The position numbers and the translations under genes were made by a program. Source: JAFGDI01 sp963667715 (GTDB lineage: Bacteria; Planctomycetota; Phycisphaerae; Sedimentisphaerales; SM23-30). From it: a stretch of 64,000 nucleotides of DNA. Positions 36,071 through 44,636 of this stretch are shown in pieces (the stretch's first letter is position 1; each line of letters opens with the position of its first letter). The notes under the pieces are model-generated. The model saw only the letters and a program-made list of their open reading frames with translations. It was not told where the DNA came from and did no database searches. Location: NCBI GenBank assembly GCA_963667715.1, contig OY763926.1:3410001-3474000 (forward strand). Reading direction: 5' to 3'.

Positions 36071-38233
36071 TCAATTATTGGCAATACAATCCGGAACCAG
36101 ATTACACTCCAGCCAATCAGAAGCAATGTAAGCCATATCCAGAACATTTACGATACAGTCATTATTGTAATCGTATACCGGACGCTCAATACAAAGCGAG
36201 CCGCCAACAAAATCAGTATATGAGTATGCTACATCAATATTATCTATAGCATAGTTATATATTTCGACATTATCAATAGCACCGTTGAAAAATTCTGCAG
36301 TATCATTGGTTGAATTTGCCTTACCAAGGGTAAAGTTCTCACTTGTCTGCACATTATGCGGACGTGGATTATTACTTCCAGCCAGAATACCATCAATATA
36401 AATACTGCGAACAGTACCATCATAGGCAACAACGATCTGATGCCACTGTGAATCATTCAGCGGATAGCCGCGACCAGTAGTAAAATCATTATCCCACCAG
36501 TAATTATTTACTGCTGAAGGGTTGCCATCATACATAGCAAGAGCATTACACTGGTTATTATTACCAAAATTACCCCAACCGATCAAGCCAGCTGAGTTTG
36601 TACTGAATACCGGGCCACTGAACCAGATTGAAATAGTGAATGGATCATTAGCTACAGGAATAGCATTCATTGTACCATCTGCCTTTAGTGTACCAAGAGC
36701 GAATGTACCATCAAATACCAATGCACCATTTTCTGTACCATCAGCACCAGTTGCCCATGTATAACTGGAAGGCACTGTATATGTTGCAGTAAGATCATTA
36801 CCAGTACCAGAGATATCAGACCAAACGCTGGTATCATCGGTGTAATCAAGTGACCATTTAGCAACAATACGATTTACAACAATAACAGCCTCAGCCGATG
36901 TGATCGAACCGGCAGTATTGGTAGCTACACAATAATAACTGCCTTCATTAGCAACCTGAACAGCATTAATAACAAGAGTAGCAGCATCAACGCCACTTAT
37001 CTGCGCACTATTAGTTAGCGGTTCACCATTATAATACCACTGATAATAAACATCAGAAATTGAAGACACATCAAAGGTTAGTTCAACCAGCTCGTCTGCA
37101 AATACGCGAGTACCAACAGGTTCAGCATGAACTACCGGCAAAGTTTTGAGAGTATCAAACTGCCATACAACACCAGGAACCTCAACACCTTCAGCTGTTA
37201 CCTGAGTAACACTCCAGAAGTATGTGCTATCAGTAGCTAAATTAACACCATAGCTATTAGCGGCAACATCTGCTATATATGCATTTGGCTCACAAGCAAC
37301 AACTTCGTGCAGATACTCGCTTAGATAAACTTTATAGCTATCAGCAGCGATACCAGAACCAGCATCCCATTCGAGCGTTGTACCAGAGGCCACCTGCTGA
37401 TCAATACTGCCGTTAGCCGGAGTTGGATTCTGAGCAGAAGTTGGTTTTGCATACATTCTCACAGCATCTTCATATGTGGTTGCAACACACAGTTCATCAA
37501 ACTCAACAGTTGGGCCAACCCAAGCTGCCATTGTCAGAGCATCAAAAGCCATAGAGCCTGCATCATGCAGAGTAATAGGTTCATTTGGCTCGGCATCTAA
37601 TGATGGATTACGGTAAATAGTCACATCATCACTATAATCATCATCAAAATCAACCCTTACTACAAACAGTTCAGGGTCAGTTGTAGCATCGCCAAGAAAC
37701 TGCAGCTGCTTACCGATATTTGCTTCACTCTGGTCACGATTACGATAAGCACAAGCCTGTAAACGATTACCACCAATATCATTACCAATATAAAGAACAG
37801 CACCATTATCACCAAGATCATCACGCTTTAATTCAAAAGCATAAAAAGGTGATGGGTTATTGGTTCTCATAATAAAGCTTAAATAGATAGATGTGCCAGG
37901 CTTGCCAAGATTGCCGTTATCATTTAGATAATCGCCATATATACCATTTTCATCAAGATCAAGAAATCTACCAATACGGCCACCGCTGCCAACACTAAGA
38001 GAACCACTTCCAGATTCCAGAGAAGCATCTGCAGATGCACAGTCAAGACTTGACGCCAAAACAGAGGCAGTATCATCACCACCACCAGAGCTCCAGGCAC
38101 CAGCAAAACCAACAGCCCGAGAGTCTACACCCATTAAGGCACCTGGCTGATAACCGAAGCTATCATAGGAAGCAACCCCTGCCGCAGCAAAGTTTGCCAT
38201 TAATAACATAAGAACCAAACCAACTTTCTTCAT
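36071..38233 (-). CDS. Secreted LamG/Ig-like protein with C-terminal dockerin-like repeat
   Basis: 720 residues from the ATG at 38233 (AAGGAG seven bases upstream); a longer frame lacks an SD. A signal peptide covers about 1-18. An N-terminal concanavalin-like domain (about 20-260) carries the planctomycete-style VASYDSFGY start. A fibronectin-like segment (about 265-370) follows, then an Ig-like domain (about 375-455, YYCVATNTAGSITSAEA), a LamG domain (about 460-685), and a single dockerin-like helix-loop unit DYNNDCIVNVLDMAYIASDW near 690-715. No catalytic motif was seen, so it probably binds glycans at the surface. It heads the minus-strand unit that continues into GH32. Confidence 0.83.
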   Translation of the reverse strand: MKKVGLVLMLLMANFAAAGVASYDSFGYQPGALMGVDSRAVGFAGAWSSGGGDDTASVLASSLDCASADASLESGSGSLSVGSGGRIGRFLDLDENGIYGDYLNDNGNLGKPGTSIYLSFIMRTNNPSPFYAFELKRDDLGDNGAVLYIGNDIGGNRLQACAYRNRDQSEANIGKQLQFLGDATTDPELFVVRVDFDDDYSDDVTIYRNPSLDAEPNEPITLHDAGSMAFDALTMAAWVGPTVEFDELCVATTYEDAVRMYAKPTSAQNPTPANGSIDQQVASGTTLEWDAGSGIAADSYKVYLSEYLHEVVACEPNAYIADVAANSYGVNLATDSTYFWSVTQVTAEGVEVPGVVWQFDTLKTLPVVHAEPVGTRVFADELVELTFDVSSISDVYYQWYYNGEPLTNSAQISGVDAATLVINAVQVANEGSYYCVATNTAGSITSAEAVIVVNRIVAKWSLDYTDDTSVWSDISGTGNDLTATYTVPSSYTWATGADGTENGALVFDGTFALGTLKADGTMNAIPVANDPFTISIWFSGPVFSTNSAGLIGWGNFGNNNQCNALAMYDGNPSAVNNYWWDNDFTTGRGYPLNDSQWHQIVVAYDGTVRSIYIDGILAGSNNPRPHNVQTSENFTLGKANSTNDTAEFFNGAIDNVEIYNYAIDNIDVAYSYTDFVGGSLCIERPVYDYNNDCIVNVLDMAYIASDWLECNLVPDCIANN

Positions 38234-38706
38234 TTTCAATCTCCTTAACAACAATGTTAATCTCCACTTTCACCGGCCAGACCAGTTAAAGCACATAATA
38301 AACATAAAAAGTAAAATATCAGTCACAGCGACTGATGCATGATGCAGATATTTATTTTTCAGAGCTTTTGTTGAAATATCGGACACGAAATTCACTTACT
38401 TAAACAAATACTTACATTAAACTACCAATTTGCAAAACAAATGTCAACCACAAAAACCAAAACGCAGACCACAAACAAATAACAACCAGTATTGGCAAAA
38501 CAACAAGACAGTACAAACACTTACAAATAAACACACTTACACCAAACAACTTTTAATCTACAGTTTGAAATTATTTAATTTTACATTTATTTACATTTGA
38601 ATTATTTTTATATTTACATCACACATCCTTTATGCTACAATACCCACCACAGTTGAGTTTAGTAATTCAGCAAATAAATATTCACCCCCTTTTCAAAACC
38701 TTTTTA
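38234..38706. promoter_or_regulatory. Divergent control region of the fructan locus
   Basis: 473 AT-rich bases between the LamG-protein gene (minus) and fructokinase (plus). Three copies of TTTACAT lie at 38580-38587, 38590-38597 and 38613-38619. ATTTG-n5-CAAAT occurs near 38430-38445. The TTTACATT word recurs as an inverted pair upstream of the regulator gene, so it may be the operator half-site. No coding sequence is supported. Confidence 0.45.
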
Positions 38707-39645
38707 ATGAAAACAGAGACAAACACTACAAGATACATAGTAGCCGGCATCGGTGAATTACTCTGGGATATGCTACCAGGAAATGCACTTCCAGGAGGAG
38801 CACCGGCAAACTTTGCTATACATTGCCAAAAACTCGGTGCTTACTCCAGCGTTATTAGCGCAATTGGAAACGACCGTGACGGCAAAGACATAGTAGCTTT
38901 CCTAGAGAACAAAAACATCAATACTGCACTTATCAAAAATAGCAAGCGATGTACTGGACACGTTTTTGTAACACTAGACAGCAACGGCAAACCTGATTAT
39001 TCAATTGAAGAAGATGTAGCATGGGATAACATAGAACTACAGAGCCAGGAAATAGAATTTGCCGCAACCTGCGATGCCGTCTGTTTTGGCTCACTTGCAC
39101 AACGCAACAAAACTTCAAGGGAGAGCATTCAAGTATTCTTGAATAATACCAGCGAAGATTGCCTGAGAATATTTGACATAAACCTCAGACAAAACTACTA
39201 CAACATAGATACTATTGAGAAGTCGCTATCCTTCGCTAACATTCTCAAACTAAATGATGAAGAACTTCCTGTCTTACAAAAACACCTGGAACTACCAAAA
39301 GATACTGAAGCAGCAATATCTGAAATTATCGAAAGATACGAGCTAAGCCACCTTGCTTTAACAATGGGCTCCCAAGGCAGTATCATGGCAACACCAACAG
39401 AAACCGCTTTCGAACCAGGATTGAACATAAAAATAAGCGACACTATAGGCGCTGGCGACTCGTTTACCGCAACTATGTGCATGGGAATACTCAACAATAT
39501 GCCAATAAAGCTAATCAATAAACTAGCAGGGTACATAGCCGCTTTCGTATGCACACAACCTGGCGCCACCCCTACCCTCCCCGACGAACTAACTCAGGAC
39601 TTCAAACAATACGTTAGTAATAGACCAGAAGAACTGCTTCACTAA
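38707..39645 (+). CDS. PfkB family carbohydrate kinase (probable fructokinase)
   Basis: 312 residues from the ATG at 38707; the upstream extension to 38632 is low-complexity and not conserved-looking. PfkB signatures are GGAPANFAIHCQKLGA near the N-terminus and the anionic-hole motif GAGDSFTATM near the C-terminus, with the catalytic Asp. The overall sequence pattern (GELLWDMLPG, SAIGNDRDGK, FDINLRQNYY) matches bacterial fructokinases. Neither candidate start has a good SD, so translation may be leaderless or weak. It phosphorylates fructose released by the neighbouring GH32 enzyme. It forms an operon with the MFS porter 18 bases downstream. Confidence 0.88.
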   Translation: MKTETNTTRYIVAGIGELLWDMLPGNALPGGAPANFAIHCQKLGAYSSVISAIGNDRDGKDIVAFLENKNINTALIKNSKRCTGHVFVTLDSNGKPDYSIEEDVAWDNIELQSQEIEFAATCDAVCFGSLAQRNKTSRESIQVFLNNTSEDCLRIFDINLRQNYYNIDTIEKSLSFANILKLNDEELPVLQKHLELPKDTEAAISEIIERYELSHLALTMGSQGSIMATPTETAFEPGLNIKISDTIGAGDSFTATMCMGILNNMPIKLINKLAGYIAAFVCTQPGATPTLPDELTQDFKQYVSNRPEELLH

Positions 39646-39663
39646 TAGTAAGGATATTATAAA

Positions 39664-41043
39664 ATGCAAATGATATTATTAAAAAGTGCAATCGTTGCCG
39701 CTCTGGGCGGATTATTATTTGGTTTTGATACCGCGGTTATCTCAGGTACAGAAAAAGCCCTCAGAAAACTATTCGAACTAGACAGCAGCGCTTACAGCTT
39801 TACTGTTGCAAGTGCCCTTATCGGTACTATCCTGGGATCTATCACGTTCAGCAAACCATCAGATAAGTTCGGTAGAAAAAACACCTTGCTCATAACTGCC
39901 GTTCTATACTTTATTTCAGCGATCGGAAGTGCTTTTGCCTGGAACTGGCATTCTTTGATAGCCTTTCGACTTATCGGTGGAATTGGCGTAGGCGGAGCAA
40001 CAGTCGTATCCCCCACCTATATAGCAGAAATATCACCCGCCAAACTAAGAGGCAGACTGGTGGCCGTTACACAATTTAATATTGTTTTTGGCATACTATT
40101 AGCCTTTCTGTCAAATTATATAATAACCTTAATATTTAACAAAAACGGACAAGGCATCATCGACGGCAATGCATGGCGATGGATGTTCGGCATAGAAGCA
40201 GTTCCTGCCGCAGCATTTTTCCTATTACTATTTGGTAACCCGGAAAGCCCTAGATGGCTTATCGCAAAAAATAAAATTGAACAAGCTCGCCAATACCTGC
40301 AAAAACTTGGCTCTGATACCGAAAATATTGAAGAAGAAATATCTGTTATTCAAGAGTCACTGGCATCAGAAAACCAGAACACACAGGAAAAATTCTACTG
40401 CAAAAAATATCTCAAGCCAATACTGCTTGCAGTTGCAATTGCGATGTTTAACCAACTATCAGGCATAAATGCCATTTTGTACTACGCACCAAGTATTTTC
40501 GAAATGACCGGCTCTGGTGAAGAAAATGCAATGCTCCAGTCAGTTATAATTGGCTTTACCAACCTAATATTTACAATGGCTGCCCTGGCGATAATTGACC
40601 ATTTTGGCCGGAAGAAGCTTATGCTGGTTGGCTCCATAGGCTACCTGATAAGTCTAACTACAGCAGCTGCCACATTTTACCATTATGGCAGTAACTTCTC
40701 CTCTGCCGGCGGAATCGTAGTCCTAACTGCACTAATTGTCTTTATCGCAGCCCACGCCTTTGGCCAGGGAGCTGTAATCTGGGTATTTATCAGCGAGATA
40801 TTCCCAAACAAAGTAAGAGCACGCGGCCAGGCACTTGGCTCATTCACTCACTGGTTTATGGCCGCCGTTGTATCCTGGGCATTCAAGCCAATAGCAGAAG
40901 GCTTAGGAGAAAAAGGCCCCTTCATTGCATTCTCCGTTTTCGCAGTTGCAATGCTATTCCAGACATTTTGGGTAATATTCAAAATGCCTGAAACCAAAGG
41001 CGTACCTTTAGAGCAGATACAGAAAAACCTTGGCATAGAATAG
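39664..41043 (+). CDS. MFS sugar porter family transporter
   Basis: 459 residues with 12 predicted membrane helices. Sugar-porter signatures are visible: GFDTAVISGTEKAL in helix 1, DKFGRKNTLL and GGIGVGGATVVSPTYIAEISPAKLRGRLV in loop 2-3 and helix 4, PESPRWLIAKNK after helix 6, QLSGINAILYYAP in helix 7 and PETKGVPLEQI at the C-terminus. Such proteins import hexoses or pentoses, usually with H+ or by facilitation. AAGGA lies ten bases before the ATG. It is co-transcribed with the fructokinase, so fructose is the best-supported substrate, but the family includes glucose, xylose and arabinose carriers. It resides in the inner membrane. Confidence 0.92.
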   Translation: MQMILLKSAIVAALGGLLFGFDTAVISGTEKALRKLFELDSSAYSFTVASALIGTILGSITFSKPSDKFGRKNTLLITAVLYFISAIGSAFAWNWHSLIAFRLIGGIGVGGATVVSPTYIAEISPAKLRGRLVAVTQFNIVFGILLAFLSNYIITLIFNKNGQGIIDGNAWRWMFGIEAVPAAAFFLLLFGNPESPRWLIAKNKIEQARQYLQKLGSDTENIEEEISVIQESLASENQNTQEKFYCKKYLKPILLAVAIAMFNQLSGINAILYYAPSIFEMTGSGEENAMLQSVIIGFTNLIFTMAALAIIDHFGRKKLMLVGSIGYLISLTTAAATFYHYGSNFSSAGGIVVLTALIVFIAAHAFGQGAVIWVFISEIFPNKVRARGQALGSFTHWFMAAVVSWAFKPIAEGLGEKGPFIAFSVFAVAMLFQTFWVIFKMPETKGVPLEQIQKNLGIE

Positions 41044-41074
41044 CATTACACACATACACAACAGACCTGAACCA

Positions 41075-41118
41075 TTACCGGAAACGTAAACACTGCTTTG
41101 CGTTTCCGGTAAACTTTT
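41075..41118 (+). terminator. Terminator of the fructokinase-porter operon
   Basis: A perfect 12-bp stem TTACCGGAAACG (41075-41086) with CGTTTCCGGTAA (41101-41112), a 14-nt loop, then ACTTTTTT. Confidence 0.88.
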
Positions 41119-41162
41119 TTCCAATAAGGTTTTATATCATTTTTTTAATAAAGTGGAATAAC

Positions 41163-41236
41163 TTTACATTCATGTCAATATAATGTAAAATATCAAACGT
41201 GTCGTATTTTCGACCGCTAACACTAATGTTTGATAT
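41163..41236 (+). promoter_or_regulatory. Nested inverted repeats upstream of the GntR/LacI regulator
   Basis: TTTACATT (41163-41170) and AATGTAAA (41182-41189) form one inverted pair with an 11-base spacer. ATATCAAAC (41190-41198) and GTTTGATAT (41228-41236) form a second pair with a 29-base spacer. Such paired sites upstream of a regulator suggest autoregulation. Confidence 0.45.
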
Positions 41237-41264
41237 AAGATTATAATACATAAATGGTTAAGTA

Positions 41265-42374
41265 ATGCCTTCAGAAAAAAAAACCTATTCACCCAGGCAA
41301 AAGTTCCTACAGCTATACGAGATTCTCAAAAAAGACATTCAAGATGGCGTTTACAAAAACGACCAGAAGATCCCAACAGAAGTCGAACTAGCCACTCAAT
41401 ATAAACTATCCAGACCGACAGTAGCCAAAGCTCTTGACCTCCTCAGAAAAGAAGGAATGATCGAGCGAACCAGCGGCATTGGTACATTTGTCCAGATGCA
41501 GCCAAGAAATGAAATGCTGAATTTTGGCCTGCTCATACCGGGGTTAGGTGAAACTGAGATATTTGAATCGATCTGCGGCCATATGTCAAAACTAGCCCAG
41601 ACCAAGAAGTTTAATCTCATCTGGAGCGGCTCTATCCAGGACGACGCCAAGGCTCGAAAAGAACACATTGAAAGCCTGGCCAAGCACTATATCGAACAAA
41701 AAGTAGATGGCGTCTTTTTTACCCCACTTGAACTCACATCGGAAAAGGACACCGTAAACGAATCTATCGTTAAGCTATTCGACCAGGCAAATATCCCGCT
41801 AGTACTTATGGACAGAGATATCGTCTCGTTCCCCTCCCGCAGCGAATACGACCTGGTAAGCGTCGATAACTTCAGACTTACATATATTATTACTCAGCAT
41901 ATGATCGAACAGGGCTGCAGAACGATCAAATTTGTTGCAAGACCGTTCTCTGCACCCAGTGTACAAATGAGAATCTATGGCTATACTCAGGCCCTGCTTG
42001 ATGCTGGCCTGAAATTCACGCCGGATATGGTTTCTATTGAAGATAATTTCAACTCAGAATATATCAAAAATCTGCTAAGCGACTGTGCTGCCCCTGCAAT
42101 AATATGCGCAAATGATACCACAGCATCAAAATTCATGCACGCTCTTACCGATACTGGTTTTGACATCCCGAATGAAGTTAAAGTCGCTGGTGTTGACGAC
42201 ATAAAATACGCAAACTACCTGCGTGTTCCGCTGACCACATACAAACAGCCATGCAAAGAGATCGCTGAAATCGCTATAGAGCTGATGTTTAGCAGAATAA
42301 AGCTGAAAAGCCTGCCTGCCCGTACAATATTCCTCGAAGGCAAACTTATCACAAGAAAATCCACTGCCTGCTAA
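41265..42374 (+). CDS. AraR-like regulator: GntR DNA-binding domain with LacI-type sensor
   Basis: 369 residues. The N-terminal GntR winged helix (about 10-80) has DQKIPTEVELATQYKLSRPTVAKALDLLRKEGMIERTSGIGTFV. A LacI/periplasmic-binding-protein-like effector domain (about 90-365) follows, with GLLIPGLGETEIFESI, DGVFFTPLEL, PLVLMDRDI, AIICANDTTASKFMHAL and VAGVDDIKYANYLRVPLTTYKQP. This fusion is the AraR architecture, where sugar binding releases operator DNA. The location, directly after the fructokinase-porter operon, suggests control of the fructan/glycoside genes. Its effector sugar is not known. The C-terminus is complete. Confidence 0.9.
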   Translation: MPSEKKTYSPRQKFLQLYEILKKDIQDGVYKNDQKIPTEVELATQYKLSRPTVAKALDLLRKEGMIERTSGIGTFVQMQPRNEMLNFGLLIPGLGETEIFESICGHMSKLAQTKKFNLIWSGSIQDDAKARKEHIESLAKHYIEQKVDGVFFTPLELTSEKDTVNESIVKLFDQANIPLVLMDRDIVSFPSRSEYDLVSVDNFRLTYIITQHMIEQGCRTIKFVARPFSAPSVQMRIYGYTQALLDAGLKFTPDMVSIEDNFNSEYIKNLLSDCAAPAIICANDTTASKFMHALTDTGFDIPNEVKVAGVDDIKYANYLRVPLTTYKQPCKEIAEIAIELMFSRIKLKSLPARTIFLEGKLITRKSTAC

Positions 42375-42385
42375 AACATATACAA

Positions 42386-44296
42386 TCAGCTAACAAGATC
42401 TTTAATAAGATTGTTCGCATTAGAGATCGCAGCTTTACCCTGACCAGCAATCTCGATCTGATGCTTGATACTACCAATAACATCATTGAGCTTATTGAAG
42501 ATACTATCTGCAACAGAATGAATTTCTGAAGTAATCGTATTTGAGCTCAAAGCCAACTTTTTCATATTCGTGGCTACAACAGCAAAGCTTCTGCCTGATT
42601 CTCCGGCACGGGCAGCTTCCACCATGGCATTAAGCGAGATAAGATTGATCGTACTAGCAATTTCATCAATTTTCTTAAGCGATTTATGAACAGAGTCAAT
42701 CTGCTCCTGAAGCCCCAAAGCATTGCCGCCTACCACATCTGCAGACTGAGAAATAACTATCATCGAACTATCCAGCTCAGATACCATACTATCGAGCCCT
42801 TCGGCTATCTTAGCTATCTTCAAGGAATAATCCTTTTGATTGACTTCAATCTGATCATGCATTTTTCGGGCCTGGGCCTGGGCATTACTTACAGCTTCGA
42901 TTTGCTGACGAGTTGTTTCAAGTGCCGTCCGAACCGTATCTACCATCTTATTAAAACCACTAGCAAGGTCGCCCGCTTCGGTACCGGTTTCCACGGTAAT
43001 TTTAACTTTGTCAGAAAAATCTCCAGTCCTTGTAGCATACTCCATAGCATTTGCAAGTTCGAGAATAGAAGACGATGCTCCATGTTCAGCAACATTAAGA
43101 CCTAACACCTCATCTTCCCTTGACACACGCATCCCTCCTGAAAAGCCAGAAATGGTCTTGATCATGATGAAACTACAGGAAAAAGTCCAGACAAATGCAG
43201 TAGCTACACCAAGAGCCTGAACTCCGATCTGATGCAGACGAGTAGTATCACCCAGATGAGCATCCGTAATAAATAACCCAACCGCCAATGTGCCCCAAGC
43301 TCCGCAAAAACCATGCACAGCAATAGCACCAACCACATCATCGAGCTTGAGAACTTTCTCGATAAAATGCGTAGCAAAAAATACAACAAAACCTGAACCA
43401 ATCCCAATAAACATAGCTCCTACAGAATCAACAAAGGCACAGCCTGCCGTAATACCAACCAGGCCACCAAGTACACCATTGGCGATCATTTCGCCTTCAG
43501 GACGTTTGCATGAGCTACAAATAGTACTAAGTATAGATGCGACCAGGCAGGCAAATGAGCCCGACAAAATAGTATTAAATGCTATGGGAGCAATATCAGG
43601 GGTTGCGGCAAGTGTACTGCCGCAATTAAAGCCAAACCAGCCAAAAATAAGTATGAATGTTCCAAGATATACCAAAGGCATATTATGCGGATGAAGCTTT
43701 CGCGGTTTACCATGCTCATCAAACTTATCCAGACGAGGACCAATGATTATCACTCCGGCAAGTGCAACCCAACCGCCAACTGAATGAACTACTGTTGAAC
43801 CTGCAAAATCCTTGAATCCCATATTTTCCAGCCAGCCGCATTGATCATTATTAAGTAGACTCCCCCAGGCCCAATGACCAAAAACAGGATATACAATAGT
43901 AGAGATTAGACCGGACAAGATCAAATACGTCATAAACTTTGTGCGTTCGGCAACTGCACCTGAATCTATCGTTGCCGCTGTACCAACAAAAACGATCTGA
44001 AAAGTCATAAAAGCGATTTTCCATGGATCGGAAACATCGAGCATAAAGTCTGTTGTCCCAACAATACCATGCCAGCTTTTACCAAACATCAGGCCAAAAC
44101 CGATAAACCAGAACAGGATACTGGCAATTACAAAGTCCGCAAGATTCTTGATCGCAACATTTATAGAATTCTTCGCACGAGCAAGGCCAGACTCAACACA
44201 CATAAAACCAGCCTGCATAAAAAACACAAGTCCGGCACAAACCAGAATCCAGACATAATTTAGATTTTCAACAACTGTTTTGAAATCACCTTCCAT
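42386..44296 (-). CDS. Ammonium transporter fused to HAMP and chemoreceptor signalling domain
   Basis: 636 residues from the ATG at 44296, where AAGGAG lies eight bases upstream; a longer frame to 44431 has no SD. Residues 1-390 are an Amt channel with eleven predicted helices: MQAGFMCVESGLARAKNS, FQIVFVGTAATIDSGAVAER, Asp163 in FKDFAGSTVVHSVGG, and the twin histidines His171 and His328. Residues about 410-462 resemble a HAMP linker (EYATRTGDFSDKVKITVETG then GDLASGFNKMVDTV). Residues 463-636 form a shortened MCP coiled coil whose tip IASTINLISLNAMVEAARAG and GESGRSFAVVATNMKKLA aligns with the CheA/CheW-binding hairpin. Inference: an ammonium sensor or transducer. Convergent with the AraR-like gene, only 11 bases apart. 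Confidence 0.92.
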   Translation of the reverse strand: MEGDFKTVVENLNYVWILVCAGLVFFMQAGFMCVESGLARAKNSINVAIKNLADFVIASILFWFIGFGLMFGKSWHGIVGTTDFMLDVSDPWKIAFMTFQIVFVGTAATIDSGAVAERTKFMTYLILSGLISTIVYPVFGHWAWGSLLNNDQCGWLENMGFKDFAGSTVVHSVGGWVALAGVIIIGPRLDKFDEHGKPRKLHPHNMPLVYLGTFILIFGWFGFNCGSTLAATPDIAPIAFNTILSGSFACLVASILSTICSSCKRPEGEMIANGVLGGLVGITAGCAFVDSVGAMFIGIGSGFVVFFATHFIEKVLKLDDVVGAIAVHGFCGAWGTLAVGLFITDAHLGDTTRLHQIGVQALGVATAFVWTFSCSFIMIKTISGFSGGMRVSREDEVLGLNVAEHGASSSILELANAMEYATRTGDFSDKVKITVETGTEAGDLASGFNKMVDTVRTALETTRQQIEAVSNAQAQARKMHDQIEVNQKDYSLKIAKIAEGLDSMVSELDSSMIVISQSADVVGGNALGLQEQIDSVHKSLKKIDEIASTINLISLNAMVEAARAGESGRSFAVVATNMKKLALSSNTITSEIHSVADSIFNKLNDVIGSIKHQIEIAGQGKAAISNANNLIKDLVS

Positions 44297-44564
44297 CAGA
44301 CTCACTCCTTCTCTTGACTTATTTTTGCTTACAGCAACACTATCGGACGGCAAAAAAAATAATTTAGCACAAAATAATAAAAGAGAATAATGCACCAGTC
44401 TGACAACTCTTAACACTAATCTTGAAGGCAACTTACAAATTAAAATATTTTTAACAATTCATTAGTGACTTTTATTTCACACATGAAAGATTTGTAACTA
44501 AAAGTGAAATATTTGCAAAATACCATTTCCGACATGTGAAATAAATTTCACTCTATAGACACTC
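44297..44564. other. Upstream region of the Amt-MCP gene
   Basis: AT-rich DNA expected to contain the Amt-MCP promoter. It carries the GTGAAAT element cluster listed separately. A sigma-54 type promoter (GG-n10-GC) was looked for and not found with confidence. Confidence 0.4.
44474..44551. promoter_or_regulatory. Cluster of GTGAAAT/ATTTCAC elements
   Basis: Four copies of the same heptamer occur: ATTTCAC at 44474-44480, GTGAAAT at 44504-44510, and the palindrome GTGAAATAAATTTCAC at 44536-44551. They lie 180-255 bases upstream of the Amt-MCP start, between it and the terminator of the neighbouring gene. They may be binding sites for a dimeric regulator. Confidence 0.45.
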
Positions 44565-44606
44565 AAAAAAAAGCAAAGCTCCAAATATGACATTTAGAGC
44601 TTTGCT
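44565..44606 (-). terminator. Terminator of the giant LTD/CotH gene
   Basis: A perfect 10-bp stem (AGCAAAGCTC, 44572-44581, with GAGCTTTGCT, 44597-44606) and, on the minus strand, eight T directly after it. It lies 31 bases after the stop codon. Confidence 0.88.
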
Positions 44607-44636
44607 ACAATATAGTAATTAAGTATTTTTACGCTA

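Noticed and set aside
44297..44431. N-terminal extension of the Amt fusion
   Set aside because: No SD precedes it and the ATG at 44296 has an excellent one. The extension is unlike Amt N-termini.
44297..44530. Sigma-54 promoter for the Amt fusion
   Set aside because: No GG-n10-GC element with flanking consensus was found in the upstream region.
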